Source: Desulfotalea sp. (lineage in GTDB: Bacteria; Desulfobacterota; Desulfobulbia; Desulfobulbales; Desulfocapsaceae). Taken from it: DNA of 64,000 nucleotides. A program made the position numbers and the translations under genes. This document shows positions 47,331 to 57,709 of this stretch, piece by piece; positions within the stretch are counted from its first letter, which is position 1, and the number at the start of each line of letters is the position of its first letter. Under the pieces are notes generated by a model. It was not told where the DNA came from. It saw nothing but the letters and a program-made list of their open reading frames with translations, and did no database searches. The stretch spans positions 549 through 64,548 of the forward strand of contig NVXR01000007.1 in assembly GCA_002733995.1 (NCBI GenBank), read 5' to 3'.

Positions 47331-47492
47331 AGGTTTTTTAAGTATGTAATGTAGTTTTTACAGTTGGCTCGTTGTCTGATAGGTGTGATCCCTTCAGTCT
47401 TACTTGCGCATAAATATATTTAAAAGCCTTAATAACAATGCGAATTCGGTGAAACCGTTAACCTAAGCATTGTTACATTTGGTAAATGTGGG

Positions 47493-47981
47493 TTAGCAGG
47501 GGAGTTCATCACAGGGGGTACAAACCTCGGCCAACATTTGTTCGAGTTGTGTGATATGGTTTTGTTCTTCTTGGATGATTTGTTGCAATTGGTCCTGATC
47601 GTCCTCGTCATCGAGAAAATCGAGAAGAAACTGGTAAAAGAGGATGGTGTTTTGTTCAAAAGTGATTGACACATCCAATACGTCCTTGACCGATGTGATT
47701 TCTTCTAGATTTTTCTCTTCCAAGAGAAAATCGTTTCCCCTCACCATATCTTGAAGCAGCTCCTGGCCCACCGATTCCATTTTCTCTTGTTCGGCAGTGA
47801 GGGGTTTTGTGGCTTTCAGATTGGAGAACCAGGTCGCGTGTTTTCCTTCCTGCTCCGCCATCCAGAGCAGCATTGCTGTAATTTTGGGATCAGTAGAAGC
47901 TTTACTGGCTGTAAGGTAACTCTGCTCACCGTTTCTTTCTATTTGTACTGCGATACTTTTGATGTCACCAAAGGTAAACAT
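47493..47981 (-). CDS. Ferritin-like/rubrerythrin-like diiron protein
   Basis: 162 residues, a four-helix bundle with diiron ligand motifs EQEGKHATWF (ExxH) in the first half and EEQNHI in the second. No rubredoxin domain is present, but the C-terminus ends with CTPCDELPC, which might bind a metal or be redox-active. The ATG at 47981 has CGGAG upstream; the frame start at 47999 lacks a site. Probably involved in peroxide or iron handling. Confidence 0.75.
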   Translation of the reverse strand: MFTFGDIKSIAVQIERNGEQSYLTASKASTDPKITAMLLWMAEQEGKHATWFSNLKATKPLTAEQEKMESVGQELLQDMVRGNDFLLEEKNLEEITSVKDVLDVSITFEQNTILFYQFLLDFLDDEDDQDQLQQIIQEEQNHITQLEQMLAEVCTPCDELPC

Positions 47982-48084
47982 AATGTCTCCGATTTTCATG
48001 AAGGCCGCACTTGGCTAAGACGGCCCAGAGAAGTATGGGGCGCCTCCCTCCATTGTACTGTGTTTCAAAAATCAGGATAGTCTT

Positions 48085-48750
48085 TTATTCAAAGAATTTG
48101 GTGAATCCTTCAACCGTCTCGCGTGGAGTTCGATAATTGTTCTGGGGGGCGCTTGTGTCTTCGTATCCAAGGGCCATTCCGCAAATAAGGGTGGTGTCGG
48201 TGCCATAGCCAAGTGTTGTTTTAATAAGTTCTGGATTTTGCCCTAAAGCTGCTTGGGCACAGGTTGCAAGACCCTCTTCAAGGGCTGCAAGCATGACAGA
48301 TTGGATGAACATGCCATAGTCGAGAAATGAGCCTTTTTCCATGATGCTATCAAGGAAAAAGAAGAGAAGAACAGGTGCGTCAAAGCCCTTGTAGTTTGCC
48401 AGCCATTGTTCAAGCCTTTTCTCTTTATCTTTGCGATTAATCTTTAGCGCTGAATACAGTTGGGCTCCGCAGGTTACCCTTCTCTTCTTAAATGGCTCTT
48501 TCCACTTAACTGGGTAATATTTGTAGTCCATTTCTCCAAGGCCGTTGTCGTTAAAGGCTTCAATAAGGGCTGTGGTGAGTTTTATCCTTGTTTTGCCACG
48601 CACAATAGCCACATCCCACGGCTGGGCGTTTGTGCCTGATGGCGCATGGCGTGCAGCGTTTAATATTCGCGTAATTTGATCCGTTTCGACCTCTTTTTTC
48701 AGAAAGGCCCGTACTGATTTACGATATCCCAGGGCATCAATTATATTCAT
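48085..48750 (-). CDS. Nitroreductase-family FMN oxidoreductase
   Basis: 221 residues. RKSVRAFLKKEV and ARHAPSGTNAQPWDV form the FMN site, and ICGMALGYED is the conserved C-terminal segment. These dimeric flavoproteins use NAD(P)H to reduce nitro or quinone compounds. It is a single gene, 85 bases downstream of the ferritin-like gene's end on the same strand order. Confidence 0.88.
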   Translation of the reverse strand: MNIIDALGYRKSVRAFLKKEVETDQITRILNAARHAPSGTNAQPWDVAIVRGKTRIKLTTALIEAFNDNGLGEMDYKYYPVKWKEPFKKRRVTCGAQLYSALKINRKDKEKRLEQWLANYKGFDAPVLLFFFLDSIMEKGSFLDYGMFIQSVMLAALEEGLATCAQAALGQNPELIKTTLGYGTDTTLICGMALGYEDTSAPQNNYRTPRETVEGFTKFFE

Positions 48751-49076
48751 AATTATCTGTTGTTCGCTCCCTCTGATTGACGATTAATAGTTGTTTGTCT
48801 GTGCCGCAGCCGCCTGCCATTTCCCCAGAACCTGTTGGAGTTGCAGGTGAAATGGTAGGCACGGGCAATGTTTTGGTAGGGGGCGTGGCGTGATTTGCGA
48901 CGTTGACGCTTTTACCGCCTCCCTTTGTCATGGCGTGCTGACAGTTTTTCTTACCAGTAAAAGAAAGTAACAATCTCAAATAGAGATATCAAGAATCATA
49001 GGTATAATATGTGATACTATTATATGTGAGGATATAATTATTTCGGCCAAGGTCAAAAAAAAAGCTGTTTTATTTT

Positions 49077-49095
49077 GCAAATGGTTATCATTATC
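49077..49095. promoter_or_regulatory. Fur-box-like site upstream of lon
   Basis: Read on the minus strand, GATAATGATAACCATTTGC agrees with the 19-base Fur consensus at 16 positions. It lies in the gene-poor stretch 48751-49360 between the divergent nitroreductase and lon genes. The control target is unclear: it is about 265 bases before lon and 330 before the nitroreductase. No other gene is convincing in this stretch. Confidence 0.5.
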
Positions 49096-49360
49096 AACTA
49101 CACTACAGGTAGAAGCAGCGTAGCTTGTTACTGGCGGTTGTGTTGTTACCTGCGCCGTGGGGCAAAATGATAAAAAGGAGTAGCCGGTTGAAATGTAGTT
49201 TTAACGTTAAACTTTTGTGAGTACTTCTCTCGTGTTGACCCGTTATATGTCTGTAGGCTGCACGATTCAGGTATTACTAAAAACAGCCCCCAAAAGTGGG
49301 GTCTTAACATACGGGCATCTGTACAGGTGCCTCTGCATTACAACAAAAAGGAGAAGCAGG

Positions 49361-51799
49361 ATGGCTGAAGAAACCATTGTTTTAACCCCTGATGGTATAG
49401 AATCCCCAGGAGATGAGGAAAAACAAAATCCTGAGAAGTCACTGATGGTCGCCAAGGACCTTCTTCCTGAAAATATTATGGTCATACCCCTTCACGACAG
49501 GCCTATGTTCCCGAAAATGATGGGGCCTATAATTGTAGACGACGCAGTTCTACAGCAAGCTGTTATGAAGCACATGAATCAAAATGCACCACTTTACTTT
49601 GGTCTCATTCTGCAGATACCAGCTGATGACGGTCTGGCGCGACCAGCATCGAGTCATGAAGATTTTTTTAAGGTAGGTGTTGTCGCAAGGGTGATCCAGG
49701 TCTCTCCTGTTAAACAAGGGGAGCCGTTGCAGGTACTTGTTCAGGCGTTGGAGCGGTTTGATATTCGTTCCATGCAAAAGGATAAGGCTATTTTTACAGC
49801 CGAGGTTCGTTATTGGTTTGAGACAATTCAAGAAAATAGTGAAGAATTGAAAGCGTATTCCGTAGCGATAATTGACTGTATAAAGGAATTGGTTAATCTC
49901 AACCCTCTTTTTAAGGAAGGCTTAAGCCTGTTGATTGAGAGAATAAATCTCAGTGATCCTGGATCGCTTGCAGATTTTGCCGCTTCAATGACGACTTCAT
50001 CAGGAGTTGAAATCCAGAAGGTTCTTGAGACCATGGATATCAGAAAACGACTTGAGATGGTTTTGATTCTTCTGAAAAATGAAGTTGAGATTTCAAAGCT
50101 GAAAGCAAAGATCTCCAAGAGGATTGAAAAACAACTGTCTAAGCAGCAGAGGGAGTTCTTTCTTAAACAGCAGCTCCAGGAAATAAAAAAAGAATTGGGC
50201 TTGGCAAAAGATGACACCCAGGCTGAACTTGATAAGTATCAGAAGCGCTTAAAGAAACTTGTGTTGTCTGATGAGGCGAGAGACAAGGTCAAAGAAGAGA
50301 TCGAAAAGTTAAAGCTTCAGGGCTCCTCGTCTCCTGAATTCAGCGTGACGAGGACCTATCTTGACTGGCTCACAGTTCTCCCTTGGGGGGTCTATTCAAA
50401 GGATAGTTATAATAGGGATAAGGCTAAAAAAATTCTAGACCGGGATCATTACGGGCTTGCCGACGTAAAAGATAGGATTTTGGAGCTTATCTCTGTGGGG
50501 TCTCTTAAGGGGGATCTTTCCGGGACAATTCTTCTTCTCCAGGGGCCTCCTGGGGTTGGTAAAACGTCTATTGGTAGATCGGTTGCCACCAGTCTTGGTC
50601 GAGAATTTTATCGTTTATCCCTTGGAGGAATGCGGGATGAAGCAGAAATAAAGGGGCATAGAAGGACATATGTCGGGGCAATGCCGGGTAAGTTTGTCCA
50701 GGCAATTAAAACCTGCAAAACGGCAAATCCAGTGATTATGCTCGATGAAATTGATAAGATCGGGGCAAGTTTTCAAGGTGATCCGGCTTCTGCCCTACTT
50801 GAAGTTTTAGATCCCGAGCAGAACCGGGAATTTCTTGATCATTACCTTGATGTTCGTTTTGATCTGTCAAAGATATTATTTATCTGTACCGCTAATCAGT
50901 TGGATACCATTCCCGGGCCATTGATGGATCGTATGGAAGTGATTCAGTTGCCTGGCTATATTCTGGAAGAAAAGGTGGAAATAGCAAAGCGTCACCTTGT
51001 TCCCAAGCAGTTAAAAGCACACGGTTTGACGGATAAGCAAATCAGCCTGCCTAAAGCTGTGATCTCTGGCATTGTTGATGGCTATGCTCGGGAGGCTGGG
51101 GTTCGTGGTCTTGAAAATTGCGTGAAAAAGATTTTAAGGAAAAGTGTCCAGAAGATCATTGAAAACCCAGAGCAGAAGATTCAGATCAAAAAAGCTGATC
51201 TTCGTGATTATCTTGGGAAGCGTTATTTCTCAGAAGATCACGCGTATAAAAAGCCAAGGGTTGGTGTGATAACGGGTCTTGCGTATACAAGTATGGGGGG
51301 GGCCACCCTGCATATTGAGTCTGTGGCTATTCCCACGGGGCAGGCCGGATTTAAACAGACAGGGCAATTGGGAAGTGTGATGGTTGAGTCCTCTGAAATT
51401 GCATATAGTTATGTGAGATCGCTGATGCAGAAGGATGCGGGAGGGGCTGAGTTCTTTAACAAGAACATGATCCATCTCCATGTGCCCGCAGGGGCAACGC
51501 CAAAGGACGGCCCGTCGGCGGGTATTACCATGGCATGTTCTCTGTATTCTATTGTTACAGGCCGGCCGGTGAAGGCCAATCTTGCCATGACGGGTGAGTT
51601 GACGCTCACGGGGATGGTGATGCCAATTGGTGGTGTTAAGGAGAAGATGATTGCCTCTAAAAGGGCCAAGGTGAAAGAAATACTTTTACCCAAGGACAAT
51701 CAGGAAGACTTTGAACTTCTTCCAGAGCACATAAAAGCGGGTATTACGGCCCATTTTGTCTCAAATTTTGCAGATGTGCAAAAGATCTGTTTTACCTAG
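49361..51799 (+). CDS. lon: ATP-dependent Lon protease
   Basis: 812 residues. N-terminal substrate-binding LAN domain, coiled coil, AAA+ domain with Walker [10 protein letters not shown] (about 394) and Walker [10 protein letters not shown], and the S16 protease domain with catalytic Ser near 719 (KDGPSAG) and Lys near 760 (GGVKEK). It degrades damaged and regulatory proteins. The start at 49361 has AAGGAGAAGCAGG upstream; the frame open from 49217 is not used. Confidence 0.96.
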   Translation: MAEETIVLTPDGIESPGDEEKQNPEKSLMVAKDLLPENIMVIPLHDRPMFPKMMGPIIVDDAVLQQAVMKHMNQNAPLYFGLILQIPADDGLARPASSHEDFFKVGVVARVIQVSPVKQGEPLQVLVQALERFDIRSMQKDKAIFTAEVRYWFETIQENSEELKAYSVAIIDCIKELVNLNPLFKEGLSLLIERINLSDPGSLADFAASMTTSSGVEIQKVLETMDIRKRLEMVLILLKNEVEISKLKAKISKRIEKQLSKQQREFFLKQQLQEIKKELGLAKDDTQAELDKYQKRLKKLVLSDEARDKVKEEIEKLKLQGSSSPEFSVTRTYLDWLTVLPWGVYSKDSYNRDKAKKILDRDHYGLADVKDRILELISVGSLKGDLSGTILLLQGPPGVGKTSIGRSVATSLGREFYRLSLGGMRDEAEIKGHRRTYVGAMPGKFVQAIKTCKTANPVIMLDEIDKIGASFQGDPASALLEVLDPEQNREFLDHYLDVRFDLSKILFICTANQLDTIPGPLMDRMEVIQLPGYILEEKVEIAKRHLVPKQLKAHGLTDKQISLPKAVISGIVDGYAREAGVRGLENCVKKILRKSVQKIIENPEQKIQIKKADLRDYLGKRYFSEDHAYKKPRVGVITGLAYTSMGGATLHIESVAIPTGQAGFKQTGQLGSVMVESSEIAYSYVRSLMQKDAGGAEFFNKNMIHLHVPAGATPKDGPSAGITMACSLYSIVTGRPVKANLAMTGELTLTGMVMPIGGVKEKMIASKRAKVKEILLPKDNQEDFELLPEHIKAGITAHFVSNFADVQKICFT

Positions 51800-51826
51800 T
51801 ATGCCCCTGGTCTTTTCTGACAGGAC

Positions 51827-51871
51827 TCCCTACTCGCGTTAGTAACTTTAACTGTGAGTGGGGATTTTTTA
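51827..51871 (+). terminator. Terminator of lon
   Basis: TCCCTACTC pairs with GAGTGGGGA across a loop and is followed by a T run (ATTTTTTA). Confidence 0.75.
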
Positions 51872-51961
51872 TGCCTTGGCTCTAAAAAATCTAGCTAGGT
51901 ACAAAATTTTCTTTTTTGGGTGGACGAACGTGGAGGTGCTAGGGATACTGCAAAGAAAAAA

Positions 51962-52036
<75 letters not shown>

Positions 52037-52314
52037 TCATTTTTGTTGCTGCTGAGGATGTGTTTTTTAGCAGACGTGGAAGGGGAAGTCAATAGTTTTT
52101 ATTATACTTTTTCTTTCTGTAGTCATTTTTTTTCTGGTGTTGCTCATCTACTTAGGTGCTAGCAAACCCAAATATTATTGGCAATAAGCCATCATACGCT
52201 ATGTTTATTGCCAAAAGATAGTAAAGCGAGGTGTGTGGCCTGGCTTTACTTTTATTGGCCCCTGGGGGCGCTTGTGAAGAGGAGGTGGACCAACAGTCGT
52301 TCTCGGACAGCCTC

Positions 52315-53616
52315 CTAGTCCGGTAGCAAGTCGTAGTAATAGGTGAGAATATCTGTACGGGTGACAATGCCGATGACTTTGTTGGACTGAAGGACAGGGA
52401 GATATCCCACGTCCTTTTCCTTCATGATACGCGCTGCCATGGTAGGTGACGTGTTGGGGGTGATAGTTATTACGTCCCTGGCCATGAATGCCTTCACAGG
52501 ACTGTCCCATTGTCGTTGCTTTTTAATTCTTTTTAAGTCCCAGAGAACTGTGATTCCTAGTATTTCATCGTTTTCGGTGACGAGTATACCTCGGATCTTT
52601 TCTCTTTGCATAATTGTCTGGATCTCGCGCATCGTTGTGGTGGGAGGAACAGATACCACTGGGAAAGACATGATATCGGCAATTGAGACTGTTTCGCTTT
52701 TCTTTTCCAGAAGAATGGCTGATATCTTATCTTTTATCTGTGTGGGGGTGTATTTGGCTGTTTTAATGGATGCTGAACCGGCTCCGGCATGCCCGCCGCC
52801 CCCGAGAACGAGCATCACCTCTCCTACATGGATGCTTTCCACACCGCTCCTGCCTATGACCGTATTGGTTTCGTCGCTGATGAATATAACAAACAGGGCG
52901 TCAACGTTGATAATTTTACGATACATAGAAACCACTGCGGCGAGATTTGGGACCTTTTTGTCAAGTTTTACACAGTTAAAGCCCACGGGGTGACCGTTAA
53001 TGGTTCGCTTTTCGGTCTTCTTCATCATTTCGAAGAGAATCTCTTTCTGGTTTTCTTCATAGGGAGGGTTGAGGAAGAAGTTGGCGACGTTGAGATCCGC
53101 TTTGTTTTCTAAAAGAAAAGCTGCGGCGCTGGCATCTTCACTGGTCGTTGATGGAAATGAGAGGTGGCCCGTATCTTCGTATAACCCTATAAGCATCACA
53201 GTGGAGTCAAGGGGGGTGAGTTGGGTCCCTTTCTTTTTCATCTCCCGGACAAGAAGGGTGACGGTGGCACCTATATGTTCTTTAAGCGACCAGGTGGGCT
53301 CGATATCCCCTTTGCCTGTCATATGATGATCCCAAAGATCAATCTCAAGTGCTTTATTGTTGCGAAGCTTATCCATGCGGTCAAGGCGGTGCCATTGATC
53401 GGTGTCAACTACGATGAGTTTGCTGACCTTCTCGTGGTCGATCTCGTTTGGCAGGACCAGGTTAAAAGCGGTCTTGTGGGTTGAGAGAAATTGCTCAACA
53501 TTTTTATTGGTCATTTTGGGAACAACCCCAATACAACCGGGGTAGAGCAAGGTTGCCCCGATAACAGAGGCAAGGGCATCAAAATCTGTGTTTTTGTGAG
53601 TAGTTGCTATGAGCAT
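52315..53616 (-). CDS. DHH phosphoesterase fused to tandem CBS domains
   Basis: 433 residues. A DHH domain (DTD, then WDHHMTG) and DHHA1 domain (LGGGGHAGAGSAS) occupy the first 310 residues; two CBS domains follow (SFPVVSVPPTT and ARDVITITPNT are their openings). The same DHH-CBS block is fused to CCA-adding/poly(A) polymerase in related bacteria, but here the polymerase part is absent. Predicted activity: manganese-dependent cleavage of a phosphodiester or pyrophosphate, tuned by adenine nucleotides. The gene-free stretch 52037-52314 holds one hairpin and nothing else recognised. Confidence 0.85.
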   Translation of the reverse strand: MLIATTHKNTDFDALASVIGATLLYPGCIGVVPKMTNKNVEQFLSTHKTAFNLVLPNEIDHEKVSKLIVVDTDQWHRLDRMDKLRNNKALEIDLWDHHMTGKGDIEPTWSLKEHIGATVTLLVREMKKKGTQLTPLDSTVMLIGLYEDTGHLSFPSTTSEDASAAAFLLENKADLNVANFFLNPPYEENQKEILFEMMKKTEKRTINGHPVGFNCVKLDKKVPNLAAVVSMYRKIINVDALFVIFISDETNTVIGRSGVESIHVGEVMLVLGGGGHAGAGSASIKTAKYTPTQIKDKISAILLEKKSETVSIADIMSFPVVSVPPTTTMREIQTIMQREKIRGILVTENDEILGITVLWDLKRIKKQRQWDSPVKAFMARDVITITPNTSPTMAARIMKEKDVGYLPVLQSNKVIGIVTRTDILTYYYDLLPD

Positions 53617-53637
53617 TGTGTAGATGACCGTAAGAGG

Positions 53638-54447
53638 TTATTGAAGGTGGTACACGGGGCGTTTCGATTTGTTGAGATAGAAAGGCATGACTTTGTCTGC
53701 AAGGGCCGCCAAGGTCTCTTGGCGGTTATCCGGAGAGGGATGGGTGGATAGGAATTGAGGCGGTCTCTTACCGCCGATTTTCCCCATTTTTTGCCAGAGA
53801 CTGACTGCCGCTTTCGGGTTGTATCCTGCTCTTGCCGCAAGTTCAATGCCGATTGCATCGGCTTCTTCTTCTGCTGTTCTACTGTTGGGAAGAGTGATTG
53901 CAATAGCGGCAGCAGCTGAACTCCCAGTGAGTATGGCCCCACCGTATTTATTGTCGCCAAGAGCTATCACCAGGCCCATTAGGCCAATCTGTGAGGCCAT
54001 GGCCATGGACATTTTTTCTGCGGTGTGGTTCGCCAGTGCATGGGAAATCTCATGACCCATTACCTGGGCAATTTCGTCGTCGGTTGCTTTAGTTTGATTT
54101 ATCAGGCCGGTATAGATGGCCATTTTCCCTCCGGCCATACACCAGGCGTTGACCGTTTCAGGGGCGTCGATAACCTTGACGCTCCATTGCCACTCACTTG
54201 ACTGTGGGTAGAGGGAAATTGCCTGGGCGATGAGCTTGCCCGTGATCAGGCGAATTCTTTTTGACACCAGGACATCACTGTCAATTTTCCCATCTTTTTG
54301 GAGTGGCTTCAAAGTTTGTACATAGGCAGCCCGTGAGGATTCAATGGCCTGCTCAGGGGAAATGAGCATGAGCTGCGGTCTGCCGGTAGGACTGGTCGCA
54401 CAGGCGGAAAGAGCGAAAAGTAAAATAAAAATAAGTAACTTTTTCAT
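53638..54447 (-). CDS. M48 family metalloprotease lipoprotein
   Basis: 269 residues: a lipoprotein signal (LFALSAC), then an M48 peptidase domain with zinc motif HEISHALANH and a third ligand in EEEADAIGIELAARAGY. Related to Loi/BepA-type periplasmic proteases. The ATG at 54447 puts the lipobox at the right distance. It ends 21 bases before the DHH-CBS gene, so the two may be cotranscribed. Confidence 0.88.
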   Translation of the reverse strand: MKKLLIFILLFALSACATSPTGRPQLMLISPEQAIESSRAAYVQTLKPLQKDGKIDSDVLVSKRIRLITGKLIAQAISLYPQSSEWQWSVKVIDAPETVNAWCMAGGKMAIYTGLINQTKATDDEIAQVMGHEISHALANHTAEKMSMAMASQIGLMGLVIALGDNKYGGAILTGSSAAAAIAITLPNSRTAEEEADAIGIELAARAGYNPKAAVSLWQKMGKIGGKRPPQFLSTHPSPDNRQETLAALADKVMPFYLNKSKRPVYHLQ

Positions 54448-54695
54448 TATTCTGTTATCTCGTATTCTTGAGTGTTTTACTCTAGACCTCTGGTCAAAAA
54501 AAGATGGCACCACCTGAACTGATGAGAATACTAGTATTGGAACATGTTTATTCTTTGATTAGTATACTGGTGCTTGGTGGAATATCAAGTCAGTGGGGAG
54601 TAAAAACAACAACTCGTTTGCCCCGTTGGAAGGGTTGGTTATTGAGTTGACCCGCCTTTTATTTAATGCAAATCTAAATAATATCTGTAGGAACA

Positions 54696-55817
54696 ATGCA
54701 ATCACAATTTACCCATTCCAACCTGCGAAGGCTCTGGCTCTACCAACTTCAGGTTGAATTTGACGAGATCTGCCTCAACTATAACGTCCAGTTGGAACGG
54801 CCAATATTTGAAATTTCTGCGGGGGAAAAACAACTGGGTTGTTGGGAAAGTGGTACGAGAACCTTGCGTATCAGTGAGCATCTTATCGACTCCTACCCTT
54901 GGGTGATAACCCTCCAGGTACTCAAGCATGAAATGGCTCATCAATATTGTACGGAAGTCCTGAGCTCAAGGGAGACAGCCCATGGAGAGGATTTTAAGAA
55001 AGCCTGCTCTTTGTTGGGAGTGCTGCCTGAATTTTGCGGCTTTAGTGTACTGACTGAGGAGCTTCTCCTGCAGCTGAAAGGTCCTGGTAGTGGTGCAAGA
55101 AAGGGGCAAAAGGTTTTGCTTAAAATTGAAAAACTTCTGGCCCTTGGGAAATCTTCCAATGTGCATGAGGCTGAGACCGCTTTACGTAAAGCGAGTACGC
55201 TTATCGAGAAATATCATTTACAACAGCTCGGCACTTCGTCCCACGTAGCGTATACCGTCAGGGTAATTGAAACGAAGAAAAAGCAGATAGCGGCATATAA
55301 ACGGTATATTAGCAGGATTTTGCAGGATTTTTTTTTGGTTCGAGTTGTTCTGTCCGAAATCTATAATCCACATTTAGATACGATGCAAAAAACAATTGAG
55401 TTAATGGGGACTAAGGAAAATGTGGCCATCGCGGAATACTGTTATGACTTTCTTGAAAACCGGCTTGCTTTCTTGTGGAAGGAGTTCAGCTTGCGTACTG
55501 CGAGTTCAGGGAGAACTCAAAAAAACAGTTACTACCTTGGTGTTGTCTTGGGTTTTTGGGAGAAACTTCAGGAGCAAAACTGCAAGAGAGCTGAAGACAC
55601 AGTTGTACAACCGTTGCGGCAAGAGCTTCTTGTGGTAGAAGACCGACGCTTGGACTCCTTTGTGCAACTGCATCATCCCTATCTGCGGAAAAGAGCCTCG
55701 CGTCGTTCCAGGATAGATAAAAATATTTACAATGAAGGTAAACAGGCCGGGCGTACTCTTACCCTCTCAGAAGGTGTGGGGGCTGGCGGAGCGGATTGCC
55801 GCCGCTTAATCGAATAA
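54696..55817 (+). CDS. SprT-like zinc protein with DUF2786
   Basis: 373 residues. The first 120 contain a SprT-like domain with HEMAHQYC (HExxH) and a further His in AHGEDF. A DUF2786 segment follows (about 145-185: KIEKLLALG, then AETALRKASTLIEKY), then a helical tail. SprT-like domains can act as DNA-protein crosslink proteases, but the function of this fusion is unknown. TAGGAACA precedes the ATG. Confidence 0.8.
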   Translation: MQSQFTHSNLRRLWLYQLQVEFDEICLNYNVQLERPIFEISAGEKQLGCWESGTRTLRISEHLIDSYPWVITLQVLKHEMAHQYCTEVLSSRETAHGEDFKKACSLLGVLPEFCGFSVLTEELLLQLKGPGSGARKGQKVLLKIEKLLALGKSSNVHEAETALRKASTLIEKYHLQQLGTSSHVAYTVRVIETKKKQIAAYKRYISRILQDFFLVRVVLSEIYNPHLDTMQKTIELMGTKENVAIAEYCYDFLENRLAFLWKEFSLRTASSGRTQKNSYYLGVVLGFWEKLQEQNCKRAEDTVVQPLRQELLVVEDRRLDSFVQLHHPYLRKRASRRSRIDKNIYNEGKQAGRTLTLSEGVGAGGADCRRLIE

Positions 55818-55903
55818 GTTTCTGCGCGACGTGTTAGCTGTAAAATCCGGGTGTAATTGTACGCTCTTTTCTTCGCTGTCTCTTCCCACTGCTTAATTTT
55901 CTG

Positions 55904-55924
55904 TTCTTTGTTCTTTGTTCTTTG
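55904..55924. repeat. Three tandem TTCTTTG heptamers
   Basis: Three direct copies of TTCTTTG, in a pyrimidine-rich stretch just upstream of the zinc-uptake promoter. Slippage in this tract could alter promoter spacing elements; no function is known. Confidence 0.7.
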
Positions 55925-55941
55925 TTTTTCTGGGTTACTTA

Positions 55942-55969
55942 TTGCAAAAGAAAAACTGTACAATATAAT
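55942..55969 (+). promoter_or_regulatory. Promoter of the ZnuABC-type operon
   Basis: TTGCAA and TATAAT are separated by 16 bases, 41 bases before the znuA start. I could not identify a Zur operator. Confidence 0.6.
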
Positions 55970-56009
55970 TAGGAAACAATTTTTGTTTCAATATTCTATC
56001 GGTGAAAAC

Positions 56010-56915
56010 ATGCGCCAAATCATTTTTGTACTGAATACATTAGCCTTACTTATAGTTTCCTGTACCTTGAGTTATGCCACTGACAAGCCAGTCGTTTTTG
56101 TCAGTATTATGCCCCAAAAATTTTTTGTAGAACAGATTGCGGGTGATCTCGTGGATATTCAGGTTATGGTTAAACCCGGGGCAAGCCCCGCGACCTATGA
56201 GCCGAAGGTTTCACAGATGAAAAAATTAGCCGTAAGTGATATTTATTTTGCCATTGGGGTTCCCTTTGAGCGGGCTTGGCTTGCTCGGATAGCCGGGGTG
56301 AATTCGCAGATGAAAATTGTTAGAACCGATAGAGGTATAGATAAACTCCTTATGGAAAAACACCTCCATCAGGAGGAACATGGGCAGGAGGATCAGATCC
56401 ATAAGGGCCATGGTAAAAGTTATCATGGTGGCTTGGATCCACATATCTGGCTTTCCCCGCATCTGGTAAGCAAACAGGCGGCTGTTATTGCGGCCTCTTT
56501 AGAAGATCTCATTCCTGAAAAAGCCGCTGTCTTTGCGTCTAATTTAGTACTTTTTCAAGAAAAAATTGAGACGCTGGATGCAGAGTTGCACCGCATACTG
56601 GCTGGGAAAGAAGATCTTCGTTTCATGGTGTTTCATCCGTCTTGGGGCTATTTTGCCAAGAACTACCATCTCAAACAAATTCCCATTGAGATTGAAGGGA
56701 AGGGGGCAAAATCATCACAATTAAGAGAGCTTATACTCTATGCTAGGAGTGAGGGGATTAAGGTGATTTTTGCCCAACCCCAGTTCTCCCGCAAAAGTGC
56801 AAGATTGATTGCAAGGGAGATTGATGGGCAGGTCATAACCGTAGACCCGTTGGCGGAGGATTGGCTTGAAAATATGAAAATTGTAGCAGAAAAATTTAGG
56901 GAAGCAGTACAATGA
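56010..56915 (+). CDS. znuA: ZnuA-like metal-binding periplasmic protein
   Basis: 301 residues with signal peptide (end SYA). The class A-I metal-binding lobes show VKPGASPATYEPK, a His-rich loop (HLHQEEHG, HKGHGKSYHGG) followed by DPHIWLSP, and FHPSWGYF. The His-rich loop is typical of zinc-specific members. The ATG at 56010 has CGGTGA upstream. It would bring zinc to the permease encoded downstream. Confidence 0.9.
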   Translation: MRQIIFVLNTLALLIVSCTLSYATDKPVVFVSIMPQKFFVEQIAGDLVDIQVMVKPGASPATYEPKVSQMKKLAVSDIYFAIGVPFERAWLARIAGVNSQMKIVRTDRGIDKLLMEKHLHQEEHGQEDQIHKGHGKSYHGGLDPHIWLSPHLVSKQAAVIAASLEDLIPEKAAVFASNLVLFQEKIETLDAELHRILAGKEDLRFMVFHPSWGYFAKNYHLKQIPIEIEGKGAKSSQLRELILYARSEGIKVIFAQPQFSRKSARLIAREIDGQVITVDPLAEDWLENMKIVAEKFREAVQ

Positions 56916-57709
56916 ACAGAGTAAGTGTAACCGAACCGATAGTGGAGATTTCACACCTCTGCTATTCAATTGATGGGCTTGATATCTTGCACGATATTAA
57001 CCTGACTGTAAATAAGGGCGATTTTATCTCCGTGATTGGTCCCAACGGTGGGGGGAAGACAACTTTGTTGAAGTTGATTCTTGGCCTACTGAAACCCACC
57101 CGGGGGACGATTACAATGGAGATAAATAAAGAGAAGCCATCGGGGAGATTTGCTATCGGTTATGTGCCTCAGCATGTGAATCATAATTTAAGCTTTCCAG
57201 CAACGGCTCTTGATGTTGTACTGATGGGAAACCACAAGCCGGGGCGTCGATTTCGTTTTGGCAATACAGCCGTTGATCGAGACCACGCCCATCAGACTCT
57301 AGAGAGATTAGGTATTGGGGATTGTGCCGGTAGAAAAATCATCGCCTTATCCGGCGGTCAGCGGCAACGGGTGTTGATTGCCCGGGCCCTTGTTTCCCAG
57401 CCAAAGCTGCTGGTGTTGGATGAGCCTACAGCATCTATTGATACCAAGGGGCAAACCGAATTTTATGAGCTGCTTGTTGAGCTGAATAAAGAATTGACTA
57501 TTCTTATGGTGAGTCACGATCTTCTTGTTGTCTCCAACTACGCTAAATCATTTGCATGCTTGAACCGCCGGCTGCATTATCATCAATCCTTTGGCTCTTC
57601 TGTGGAAGTTTTTGATGCATTTTATTCCTGCTCTGTAGAGGAGATGTGTCCAGTCGATGTTATTTCAAAAGACAAATCAGGCGTAATGAATGAGGCGGAC
57701 CATGATTGA
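56912..57709 (+). CDS. znuC: Zinc/manganese ABC transporter ATPase, ZnuC type
   Basis: 265 residues with Walker A GPNGGGKTT, signature LSGGQRQR and Walker B LLVLDEPTASID. Its ATG overlaps the znuA stop by four bases. Confidence 0.9.
   Translation: MNRVSVTEPIVEISHLCYSIDGLDILHDINLTVNKGDFISVIGPNGGGKTTLLKLILGLLKPTRGTITMEINKEKPSGRFAIGYVPQHVNHNLSFPATALDVVLMGNHKPGRRFRFGNTAVDRDHAHQTLERLGIGDCAGRKIIALSGGQRQRVLIARALVSQPKLLVLDEPTASIDTKGQTEFYELLVELNKELTILMVSHDLLVVSNYAKSFACLNRRLHYHQSFGSSVEVFDAFYSCSVEEMCPVDVISKDKSGVMNEADHD

Noticed and set aside
48737..48979. 80-codon minus-strand frame with Cys and Pro-rich stretch before the nitroreductase
   Set aside because: It starts with TTG, has no ribosome site and overlaps the nitroreductase start; composition is not convincing, though a small metal-binding peptide cannot be excluded.
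52179..52217. Hairpin TTGGCAATAA...TTATTGCCAA downstream of the DHH-CBS gene
   Set aside because: The loop is large and no T run follows on the minus strand, so I do not call a terminator.
55904..55924. Tandem heptamers as a CRISPR-like array
   Set aside because: Units are seven bases with no spacers; no cas genes are present.
55818..56009. Zur operator before znuA
   Set aside because: No palindrome matching the known Zur consensus could be found.
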